Positions 1 through 6,583 of a DNA stretch of 9,115 nucleotides are shown here, in pieces. The notes beneath the pieces were generated by a model, which worked only from the letters and a program-made list of their open reading frames with translations, was not told the origin of the DNA and did not search any database. The translations under genes and the position numbers were made by a program. Location of the stretch: contig DFBD01000056.1 of the NCBI GenBank assembly GCA_002367255.1, positions 1 through 9,115 of the forward strand. Reading direction: 5' to 3'. Source of the stretch: Rhodobacterales bacterium UBA3089. Its GTDB lineage: Bacteria > Pseudomonadota > Alphaproteobacteria > Rhodobacterales > Rhodobacteraceae. How positions within the stretch are numbered: position 1 is the stretch's first letter; each line of letters begins with the position of its first letter.

Positions 1-59
1 TTTGGTGTTGCGGTTGTTTTGCCAGTTGTTGGCTCGTCCGATTTTGGTTTAGAAAACAT
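1..59 (-). CDS. Bactofilin family cytoskeletal protein, N-terminal fragment (runs off left edge)
   Basis: Reading the minus strand from the ATG at 59-57 gives an open frame of 19 codons, MFSKPKSDEPTTGKTTATP, still open at the window edge. The ATG lies inside the last codons of the M23 peptidase gene in another frame, so the two genes overlap by 11 bases. An AGGA lies just upstream of the ATG, inside the peptidase gene. The MFSK start followed by a polar, Pro/Thr/Lys-rich, low-complexity stretch is how many alphaproteobacterial bactofilins begin, before their beta-helical DUF583 core. Bactofilins polymerise without nucleotide and scaffold cell-wall enzymes. M23 peptidase next to bactofilin is a recurrent gene pair (Helicobacter ccmA/csd1, Hyphomonas bacA/lmdC). 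The core domain is outside the window, so the identity rests on the N-terminus and the neighbour; another small protein cannot be excluded. Confidence 0.6.
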   Translation of the reverse strand, partial: MFSKPKSDEPTTGKTTATP

Positions 60-1365
60 TTTGTCCTGCCTTTATATAATTCATAGGGTTTACGGCATTG
101 CCGTTGGTGCGAACTTCATAATGTAGATGGGGTCCACTGCTTCGGCCAGTATTCCCCATATCTGCGATTCTATCCTCGCGCGAGACACGCTGGCCCTTTG
201 TCACGTGGATTTTGTTTAGATGAGCATACACGGTTTCAAAACCAAACTCATGCGTAATCTTTACAACATTACCATATCCGGTCTGCCAACCGGCAAAATT
301 GACTACGCCGTCGGCGGTCGCGTAAATCGGGCTGCCGGTTGCGCCGGCCATATCGACACCTTTGTGAAGGCGGCCGTTGCGGGGGCCGAAACTACTGGAA
401 TAGCGGAACGTCGTCTGGACGGGAATCGCCAAGGGCAGCTTTGCCGCCGTAATGTTGTATATCTGAACGGTATCTAGGTCACGCATCAAAGCTTCTAGCC
501 GCAAATCCGGCGCATCCATGCCCAAGAAAGCCGCTTCGTCCAACGCCCCGCTAAGCCCGCCTGAACCGGAGTAATTCCGCCGTACATTCGCGATAAGGCT
601 GTCAACATCAAGCCCCGTGCGTTCCAGCATTGTCTCTAGTGGACCGAATGATACCAGCACCGCTTCTTCAAGCTGGGCAATCATACGGTCACGTCGTTGG
701 GCATCCAGTTTGACGCGTTGCGCTGCTTCTTCGATCTGCGCCTCCAACGTATTCGTGTATTCAATCGATGCATCGCGCGTTTGCAACGTTTCGTCCAGCA
801 CGGCGTTTAATGCGTTAACGGTAACTTTTAGCTCGTGTTCTGTGGATTCGCGGGGTCCTGTACCTGCTGAACTTGCGGCGAATTCGGCTTGCAATCCATC
901 GAGTCCCGCCTGCGCGGCGTTTCGTTCCGCTGTGACGCTGTTTAGTTTGCGTTGCAAGGCAAAGAGTGTGATTTCCTGTTCGTTCTGAACGGTCATCGCG
1001 TCGATCAATTCGTCTTGTTGCGTGGAAACCTGCTGCAAAGCCAGGCTAAACCTGTCCTGCATCGCTTGCGTTTGGACTGCAAATGCATCCCGTTCGGCAG
1101 CGAGCTCGGCCAGGCGCAACTCGTATGCATCTTGCAAAGAATCACTACGGGCCTGTGCATTATCGGACTCGAAGCTGCTGGAGATCGTGGCGGACGTGGC
1201 GACTACCAACCAGCCAATCGCCAAGGTTGTCCCTGACAGCAACAGAAGGCGTGTAAATGGTGAAAGAGTAAGCTCACGTTGGTCAACACGTGTTTTCAGA
1301 GTCAGAGTCTGCTCTGGCAAGAATCTGGCGAGTGATGCGTTCACAGCCTTAACTAATCTTGACAT
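49..1365 (-). CDS. Membrane-anchored M23 family metallopeptidase (peptidoglycan DD-endopeptidase)
   Basis: Likely cuts peptide crosslinks of peptidoglycan in the periplasm. With the ATG at 1365 the protein has 438 residues: a short basic N-terminus, one hydrophobic segment at about 40-62 (signal anchor), heptad-like coiled-coil stretches at about 70-165 and 175-235, a linker, and a LytM/M23 domain at about 318-432. All expected zinc and catalytic residues are present: H334 and D338 (HKGVD), H382 (YAHL), H413 and H415 (GPHLHYE), so it should be active, unlike degenerate EnvC/NlpD-type activators. A TTG codon lies directly before this ATG and could be used instead; no strong Shine-Dalgarno marks either. 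Its 3' end overlaps the presumed bactofilin start by 11 bases, suggesting translational coupling and a joint role in cell shape, as for LmdC/BacA of Hyphomonas. It lies 144 bases downstream of the peroxiredoxin gene, probably with its own promoter. Confidence 0.9.
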   Translation of the reverse strand: MSRLVKAVNASLARFLPEQTLTLKTRVDQRELTLSPFTRLLLLSGTTLAIGWLVVATSATISSSFESDNAQARSDSLQDAYELRLAELAAERDAFAVQTQAMQDRFSLALQQVSTQQDELIDAMTVQNEQEITLFALQRKLNSVTAERNAAQAGLDGLQAEFAASSAGTGPRESTEHELKVTVNALNAVLDETLQTRDASIEYTNTLEAQIEEAAQRVKLDAQRRDRMIAQLEEAVLVSFGPLETMLERTGLDVDSLIANVRRNYSGSGGLSGALDEAAFLGMDAPDLRLEALMRDLDTVQIYNITAAKLPLAIPVQTTFRYSSSFGPRNGRLHKGVDMAGATGSPIYATADGVVNFAGWQTGYGNVVKITHEFGFETVYAHLNKIHVTKGQRVSREDRIADMGNTGRSSGPHLHYEVRTNGNAVNPMNYIKAGQNVF

Positions 1366-1468
1366 CAAGCATCCACATCCAGTTTCGACAGCCCGTGGGG
1401 CGGTTAATTAACTCTTAAACTTGAATAGGAAAATGTGGCGAATATAGCAACCAAAAAGGCGGGATATT

Positions 1469-1506
1469 AATCGCTTAAGCAAAGATCAGCCGATGCGTAA
1501 GCGATT
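1469..1506 (-). repeat. Inverted repeat after bcp, possible weak terminator
   Basis: A perfect 9-base inverted repeat (AATCGCTTA at 1469-1477, TAAGCGATT at 1498-1506) flanks a 20-base loop just beyond the bcp stop codon. On the minus strand a five-T run follows about ten bases after the distal arm. That resembles a terminator, but the stem is only moderately GC-rich, the loop is long and the T run is not adjacent. An operator upstream of the M23 gene is an alternative. The repeat itself is certain; its function is inferred. Confidence 0.45.
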
Positions 1507-1509
1507 GTG

Positions 1510-1968
1510 TTATAGGTTTTTTACAGCTTCAAGAACAGCTTCAACATGTCCTTTCACCTTTACCTTATTCCAGATATGGCGAATTACACCGGTTTCGTCG
1601 ATCAGGAATGTCGTGCGTTCGATCCCCATATAGGTGCGGCCGTACATGTTCTTTTCGACCCAACAGCCGAGCGGCTCGATTAGTTGGCCAGTTTCGTCGG
1701 ACAATAAGGGCATGCCTAGATTGTGCTTTTCTATGAATTTGTCGTGGGAAGTTACAGAATCCTTGGACAGGCCGACGACGATTGCACCGGCGACTGCGAA
1801 GTCATCAAGTCGGGCCGTGAAGTCGATGGATTCCAGCGTGCAACCTGGTGTGTCATCCTTTGGATACAGGAACAGGACCAGTTTTTGGCCTTTGAAATCT
1901 GCCAATGACATAGCTTCGCCGCCATCGCGTGGAAGGGTGAAATCAGGGAATGCGTCGCCTACTTGCAT
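1510..1968 (-). CDS. bcp: Peroxiredoxin, BCP/PrxQ subfamily
   Basis: A cytoplasmic thiol peroxidase reducing H2O2 and organic hydroperoxides, normally with thioredoxin as donor. The 152 residues match the usual BCP length and cover the whole thioredoxin-like fold: DFTLPRDGG at the start, the active site at 36-46 (PKDDTPGCTLE) with peroxidatic C43, and GIERTTFLID with the conserved R118 near the C-terminus. The resolving cysteine five residues after the peroxidatic one in E. coli BCP is replaced by I48, and no cysteine occupies the alternative helix-3 site around residue 79. The only other cysteine is C102 (LGCW). It may therefore act as a 1-Cys enzyme or use C102. An AAGGAG six bases before the ATG fixes the start. 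It is divergent from queA; the 116-base spacer must hold both promoters, but I could not assign hexamers convincingly. Confidence 0.93.
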   Translation of the reverse strand: MQVGDAFPDFTLPRDGGEAMSLADFKGQKLVLFLYPKDDTPGCTLESIDFTARLDDFAVAGAIVVGLSKDSVTSHDKFIEKHNLGMPLLSDETGQLIEPLGCWVEKNMYGRTYMGIERTTFLIDETGVIRHIWNKVKVKGHVEAVLEAVKNL

Positions 1969-2084
1969 GATACTCTCCTTTTGTTTTTGTTAGGATACGG
2001 TGTTTGGTGGGAAAGAAAACCTGTAAATGGCCCTTTTCAGGGCGGCGCGCGCGTATTACAGCGGCCTGAACCGAAGGAACCAAT

Positions 2085-3140
2085 ATGCACACGCTAGATG
2101 ATTTCGATTTTGACCTGCCAGAGGCATTGATAGCGCTTCGTCCGGTTCGGCCACGCCAAGCATCACGTATGCTAGTGGCGAATGGCGGGATTGTGGATGC
2201 CTCGGTTTCTGACTTGCCAAGGTTCCTTAGGGCAGGGGATTTGCTGGTTTTTAACAATACTAAAGTTATTCCCGCACGGCTTTCAGGGCAACGGTTTCGG
2301 GACACGCCGCACGGCTCGGGCGTGTCCAACATTGAAGTTAACCTAATCGAAAGAGTTTCAGAGGACACTTGGGTGTCGCTGGCAAAGCCTGCCAAAAGGT
2401 TAAAGCTTGGGGATGTGATACGTTTTGACGATCTTTCAGCGACAGTGGTATTGAAGAACGGCGGCGAAGTCACGCTGACATTTGATCAATCTGGCGAAGC
2501 TTTGAACGACGCGATCGAGGGCATTGGCGCGATGCCTTTGCCCCCTTATATCGCGTCAAAACGCGCTGCTGATGCACGGGATATGGATGATTATCAAACC
2601 GTTTTCGCGACGCGCACAGGGGCGGTGGCCGCGCCCACGGCGTCGCTCCATTTTGATAGTGAATTATTGGCGCGGCTTGACAGGTTGGGTGTTAAATCGA
2701 CCGAAGTGACGTTGCACGTGGGGGCGGGGACGTTCTTGCCGGTTAAGGCCGATAATATCGAAGAACATAAAATGCACAGTGAATGGGGGGAGGTTTCGGC
2801 CCAAGCTGCCGCTAAGATTAACGAAACGTTAAAGGCGGGTGGACGCGTGATTCCTGTTGGCACTACTGCGTTGCGCTTGATAGAAACGGCTGCTGTCAAG
2901 GTTGGGGAAATTGCACCGTGGGTTGGGGATACCGATATTTTCATCCGCCCGGGGTACGAGTTCAAAATCGCTGACGGGTTGATGACAAACTTCCATTTGC
3001 CCAAGTCTACGCTGATGATGCTGGTCTCTGCCTTGATGGGTTACGATAAGGTTAAAGCCATATACGAACACGCCATTAATAACGGGTACAGATTCTTTTC
3101 TTACGGCGACAGCTCGTTACTTTTTAGAAAACAAACGTAG
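2085..3140 (+). CDS. queA: S-adenosylmethionine:tRNA ribosyltransferase-isomerase
   Basis: Transfers and isomerises the ribosyl group of S-adenosylmethionine onto preQ1 at position 34 of GUN-anticodon tRNAs, giving epoxyqueuosine, the penultimate step of queuosine synthesis; cytoplasmic. The 351 residues cover the full family length. Characteristic blocks in order: [14 protein letters not shown] (7-20), [15 protein letters not shown] (52-66), [12 protein letters not shown] (179-190), [13 protein letters not shown] (208-220) with EEHKMHSE after it, [16 protein letters not shown] (252-267), IRPGYEF (287-293), [12 protein letters not shown] (299-310) and [12 protein letters not shown] (335-346). 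AAGGA six bases before the ATG supports the start. The usual partner tgt is not in the window. Downstream, 80 bases separate it from the MFS gene on the same strand and I see no hairpin terminator, so readthrough is possible. Confidence 0.97.
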   Translation: MHTLDDFDFDLPEALIALRPVRPRQASRMLVANGGIVDASVSDLPRFLRAGDLLVFNNTKVIPARLSGQRFRDTPHGSGVSNIEVNLIERVSEDTWVSLAKPAKRLKLGDVIRFDDLSATVVLKNGGEVTLTFDQSGEALNDAIEGIGAMPLPPYIASKRAADARDMDDYQTVFATRTGAVAAPTASLHFDSELLARLDRLGVKSTEVTLHVGAGTFLPVKADNIEEHKMHSEWGEVSAQAAAKINETLKAGGRVIPVGTTALRLIETAAVKVGEIAPWVGDTDIFIRPGYEFKIADGLMTNFHLPKSTLMMLVSALMGYDKVKAIYEHAINNGYRFFSYGDSSLLFRKQT

Positions 3141-3152
3141 TCGCGAAAAAAT

Positions 3153-3182
3153 GTCGTTACAGGCATAAATTCGTCGTTACAG
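3153..3182 (+). repeat. Ten-base direct repeat with 20-base period ahead of MFS gene
   Basis: GTCGTTACAG occurs at 3153-3162 and again at 3173-3182, i.e. spaced by two helical turns, in the 80-base gap between queA and the MFS transporter gene. A shorter related copy, CTCGTTAC, lies in the end of queA at 3113-3120. Same-face direct repeats upstream of a gene may be activator or repressor half-sites, but no family is recognised. The repeat is seen directly; a regulatory role is inference. Confidence 0.4.
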
Positions 3183-3220
3183 TCAGGATATTCAGGCCGC
3201 TGATTCTATAAGGGCGACGT

Positions 3221-4477
3221 ATGGTCTATATTCTTAAAAACGCTTGGGCACTACTGCTTGGTATGATGCTTTTAATGGTCGGAAACGGCCTACAAGGCAC
3301 GTTGCTTGGGCTTCGTGGTGCGGTCGAAGATTTTTCGCCCACCACCATGTCCTACATTATGAGCGGATATTTTATAGGATTCTTGGGTGGCTCTTACATG
3401 GCGCCAGAGCTGATCCGTCGCGTGGGGCATGTGCGGGTTTTTGCGGCCCTCGGCTCGCTGATTTCTGCGGCTTTCATCCTTTATGCGGCCCTGCCAGACC
3501 CGTATATCTGGACCCTGATGCGTGTGATTGTCGGGTTTTGCTTTGCCGGTGTGTATGTCGTGGCCGAGAGCTGGCTTAATGATGCCGCCACAAACGAGAC
3601 GCGCGGTCAGGCGCTTTCGGCTTATGTGATTGTGCAAATGGTTGGTATCGTCGCTGCACAAGTGCTGCTGAATTTCGCGGATGTGAGCGGATATACGTTG
3701 TTTGTGCTGATGTCCGTTCTGGTTTCGGTTTCGTTCATGCCAATTTTGCTTTCCGCGACCACAGCGCCAGTGTTTCGCGCAACCAAGCGTATGAGCCTTA
3801 AGGAATTGTTCATTGTTTCACCACTTGGATGCGTAAGTATATTCTTGCTTGGCGGGGTATTCGCGATTTTATTCGGGATGCCTGCTGTTTACGGCACAGA
3901 AGTCGGAATGAGCATCCCGGAGATAACAATTTTCGTCGGCTTGATCTATTTCGGTGGGCTAATCTGGCAATATCCGATTGGCTGGATTTCGGACCGTATG
4001 GACCGCCGGCAATTGATCATCGCGCTGACCCTGTTTGGCGCGCTTTCCATGTTCATCGGGGTTATGTTCACAGAGTTTCAGGTCGTGATCTACATCTTGG
4101 CATTTATTGTCGGCGGCGTGGCTAACCCGTTGTATTCGCTTATTCTGGCCTATACCAACGACTATCTTGAGCTTGATGACATGGCCTCTGCTTCTGGTGG
4201 GTTGATCTTTATTAACGGGTTTGGCGCGATTGGGATGCCAATTCTGGCCGGCTGGTCGATGACGCACTTTGGGCCGAACAGTTTCTTCATCATACTTGCC
4301 ATGCTGTTGTTAGCAATTACCGGATACGCGGTCTATCGTACAACCAAACGTGCGCCAACGCCGGTGGACGAGACATCGGCCTATGCAACCGTGCTTCCGC
4401 AAGCCTCGCCTATTGCGGTTGAGGTGGCGCAAGAGGTCGCGATCGAGATGGCTTTGGAAGAAGAAGCAGAGTTGTGA
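3221..4477 (+). CDS. MFS transporter, YcaD-like
   Basis: A polytopic inner-membrane protein of 418 residues with about twelve hydrophobic segments in two halves, as expected of a major facilitator superfamily permease. Motif-A-like cytoplasmic loops occur in both halves: GSYMAPELIRRVGHVRVF at about 57-74, after segment 2, and GWISDRMDRRQLI at about 254-266, after segment 8. The segment-4 region RVIVGFCFAGVYVVAESWLND (101-121) resembles the YcaD-like group of putative permeases, whose substrate is unknown; I cannot name one here. After the last segment (about 354-372) comes a soluble tail of roughly 45 residues ending in a Glu/Ala-rich stretch (about 400-418). The start is supported by a weak AAGGG nine or so bases upstream. 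It follows queA by 80 bases, with a paired direct repeat in that gap, and precedes a DUF924 gene by 67 bases. Confidence 0.9.
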   Translation: MVYILKNAWALLLGMMLLMVGNGLQGTLLGLRGAVEDFSPTTMSYIMSGYFIGFLGGSYMAPELIRRVGHVRVFAALGSLISAAFILYAALPDPYIWTLMRVIVGFCFAGVYVVAESWLNDAATNETRGQALSAYVIVQMVGIVAAQVLLNFADVSGYTLFVLMSVLVSVSFMPILLSATTAPVFRATKRMSLKELFIVSPLGCVSIFLLGGVFAILFGMPAVYGTEVGMSIPEITIFVGLIYFGGLIWQYPIGWISDRMDRRQLIIALTLFGALSMFIGVMFTEFQVVIYILAFIVGGVANPLYSLILAYTNDYLELDDMASASGGLIFINGFGAIGMPILAGWSMTHFGPNSFFIILAMLLLAITGYAVYRTTKRAPTPVDETSAYATVLPQASPIAVEVAQEVAIEMALEEEAEL

Positions 4478-4544
4478 TTTTTTACTTGGAAAATTTTGAA
4501 ATTATGCAAACATGCACAAAGTGGCATCAAAAGGAGTCGCCGGT

Positions 4545-5111
4545 ATGAACCAGCTGGCCGAAGAGATTCTCGATTTTTGGACCGATGTGGGCATGGAAGG
4601 GTGGTACGCAGATTCGCCCGAGTTCGATGACAAAATCCGTTCCCGTTATAAAGATGCATGGAAAGATGCCTTGGCCGGAAAGTATTCGGACTGGAATCTA
4701 GAGGCGAAATCCTCGCTTGCGTTAATTATTCTGCTGGATCAGTTTTCACGCAATATGTTTCGTGGGGATGGTGCGTCGTTTGCCTCGGACCGCATGGCGC
4801 TGTGTGTGGCTAGGAAGGCGATTGAACGAAATTTTGACAAGCAAATCGAAGGCGAGATACGACAGTTTTTCTATCTACCATTCATGCATTCAGAATCCTT
4901 GATGGACCAAGATGCTGCCGTTCGGGCATTTTGCACGCGGATGCCGGGGACAAGCAACCTGCTGCATGCCCGTGCGCATCGACAGGTTATTCGTGATTTT
5001 GGGCGATTTCCGTACCGAAATGATGCGTTGGGGCGTGAATCTACAGATAAAGAGGTCGCCTACCTAAACGCCGGTGGTTATCGGTTTACCGTTGAGAATA
5101 TGGATAAATAG
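4545..5111 (+). CDS. DUF924 family protein
   Basis: A soluble, mostly helical protein of 188 residues belonging to the DUF924 family, whose biochemical function is not established. Family hallmarks are all present: EILDFW near the N-terminus (7-12), LIILLDQFSRNMFRG (60-74), FFYLPFMHSESLMDQD (108-123) and the C-terminal block HRQVIRDFGRFPYRNDALGR (145-164) followed by STDKEVAYL. An in-frame ATG lies earlier, at 4512, but the ATG at 4545 has an AAGGAG eight bases upstream and begins at the usual family N-terminus, so I chose 4545. It sits between an MFS transporter and lpdA on the same strand. No signal peptide or membrane segment is visible. Family assignment is firm; the role is unknown. Confidence 0.9.
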   Translation: MNQLAEEILDFWTDVGMEGWYADSPEFDDKIRSRYKDAWKDALAGKYSDWNLEAKSSLALIILLDQFSRNMFRGDGASFASDRMALCVARKAIERNFDKQIEGEIRQFFYLPFMHSESLMDQDAAVRAFCTRMPGTSNLLHARAHRQVIRDFGRFPYRNDALGRESTDKEVAYLNAGGYRFTVENMDK

Positions 5112-5187
5112 CTTCTCATTTCCTGTGGGTGGTCTATATTCCAGAAATGGTTTAATGGTAGACTAATTCCAAAAATCGGAGAAGATC

Positions 5188-6582
5188 ATGGCTGATACCT
5201 CATATGACGTTCTAATTATCGGGGCTGGCCCAGGTGGATATGTGGCTGCTATTCGGGCGGCACAACTGGGACTGAAAGTGGCCGTGGTTGAACGGGAACA
5301 TCTGGGCGGCATCTGCTTGAACTGGGGCTGCATACCGACCAAAGCGATGTTGCGTTCGGCCGAAGTTTTTCATCTGATGGAGCGCGCGAAAGAATTTGGA
5401 CTGACGGCTGATAAGTTCGGCTATGACCTGTCCGCAGTAGTGAAGCGTTCGCGCGGAGTTGCCAAGCAGCTGTCAGGCGGGGTCGGGCATTTGCTGAAGA
5501 AAAACAAAGTGACCGTGGTTATGGGCGAGGCGACCATAACGGGCGCAGGCAAGGTTTCGGTGAAAACCGACGAGGGCATCGATGCGCTGAGCGCAAAGAA
5601 CATTATCGTCGCCACGGGTGCGCGGGCACGAGAATTGCCGGGGCTTGAGGCGGATGGTGATCTGGTCTGGACGTATAAGCATGCGCTGAACCCGCCGCAT
5701 ATGCCAAAAAAGCTATTGGTAATTGGGTCCGGTGCAATTGGAATTGAATTTGCGAGTTTCTTTAATACGCTTGGGGCCGATACAACTGTGGTCGAGGTGA
5801 TGGACCGTGTACTGCCTGTCGAGGATGCTGAAATTGCCGCTTTGGCGAAAAAGCAGTTCGTTAAGCAAGGCATGAAAATCATGGAGAAATCTATGGTTAA
5901 AAAACTGGATCGTGCCAAAGGTAAAGTTACTGCGCATATCGAAACTGGCGGGAAAACTATCACGCAGGAATTTGACACTGTTATTTCTGCCGTCGGGATT
6001 GTCGGAAATGTTGAAGGTTTAGGCCTCGAGGCAATGGGCGTGGAAATTGACCGCACACATGTGATGACTGATCAGTTTTGTGAAACTTCCGTGCCGGGGC
6101 TGTATGCCATTGGCGATATTGCGGGTGCTCCGTGGCTCGCACATAAAGCAAGTCACGAAGGTGTTATGGTTGCTGAAAAGATCGCAGGGCAGAAAGTTCA
6201 TCCGGTGAAACCGGAAAGCATTGCAGGTTGCACGTATTGCCAGCCGCAGGTGGCCTCCGTCGGGTATACCGAAGCGAAGGCGAAAGAGTTGGGTTATGAC
6301 ATTAAAGTCGGCCGTTTCCCGTTTATTGGTAACGGAAAAGCAATTGCATTGGGGGAACCCGAGGGCATGGTTAAAACCGTTTTTGATGCAAAAACTGGCG
6401 AGCTGTTAGGTGCGCATATGGTCGGGGCAGAAGTGACGGAGCTTATTCAAGGCTATGTCATTGGTCGCCAGTTGGAGACAACTGAAGAAGACTTGATGCA
6501 CACGGTTTTCCCGCATCCGACCTTGTCAGAGATGATGCACGAAAGTGTTCTGGATGCTTACGGGCGGGCGATTCACTTCTAG
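5188..6582 (+). CDS. lpdA: Dihydrolipoyl dehydrogenase (E3)
   Basis: Reoxidises protein-bound dihydrolipoamide with NAD+ in 2-oxoacid dehydrogenase complexes (pyruvate, 2-oxoglutarate, branched-chain) or the glycine cleavage system; a cytoplasmic FAD homodimer. The 464 residues cover the whole family: FAD-binding GAGPGG (12-17), redox disulfide C43/C48 in GGICLNWGCIPTKA, NAD-binding GSGAIGIEF (180-188), the second FAD motif GLYAIGDIAGAPWLAHKA (304-321), and the interface catalytic pair H443/E448 in HPTLSE. GGAG six bases before the ATG fixes the start. The 76 bases upstream include a TATATT (5135-5140) with a TTCTCA 16 bases before it, a possible but unproven promoter. No E1 or E2 gene lies in the window, so the partner complex cannot be named from context. 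Its stop is one base from the convergent SYLF gene. Confidence 0.96.
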   Translation: MADTSYDVLIIGAGPGGYVAAIRAAQLGLKVAVVEREHLGGICLNWGCIPTKAMLRSAEVFHLMERAKEFGLTADKFGYDLSAVVKRSRGVAKQLSGGVGHLLKKNKVTVVMGEATITGAGKVSVKTDEGIDALSAKNIIVATGARARELPGLEADGDLVWTYKHALNPPHMPKKLLVIGSGAIGIEFASFFNTLGADTTVVEVMDRVLPVEDAEIAALAKKQFVKQGMKIMEKSMVKKLDRAKGKVTAHIETGGKTITQEFDTVISAVGIVGNVEGLGLEAMGVEIDRTHVMTDQFCETSVPGLYAIGDIAGAPWLAHKASHEGVMVAEKIAGQKVHPVKPESIAGCTYCQPQVASVGYTEAKAKELGYDIKVGRFPFIGNGKAIALGEPEGMVKTVFDAKTGELLGAHMVGAEVTELIQGYVIGRQLETTEEDLMHTVFPHPTLSEMMHESVLDAYGRAIHF

Positions 6583-6583
6583 T

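Noticed and set aside
617..1411. Plus-strand frames opposite the M23 gene
   Set aside because: Antisense to coiled-coil coding sequence; Ser/Cys-rich translations with no family resemblance.
2030..2043. Small hairpin GCCCT-TTTC-AGGGC in the bcp/queA spacer
   Set aside because: Only five base pairs with no T run on either strand and no matching regulatory family; too weak to call as a terminator or operator.
1943..2473. 176-codon minus-strand frame opposite queA
   Set aside because: It lies antisense to a well-matched queA and overlaps bcp's start region; its composition is Ser/Arg/Thr-rich without any recognisable family, typical of a shadow frame.
4512..4544. Upstream ATG of the DUF924 gene adding 11 residues
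   Set aside because: No ribosome site before it, whereas the ATG at 4545 has AAGGAG at proper spacing and matches the family N-terminus.
5421..6056. 211-codon minus-strand frame inside lpdA
   Set aside because: Antisense to a complete lpdA with all catalytic motifs; low-complexity Ser/Thr/Pro-rich translation and no family signature.
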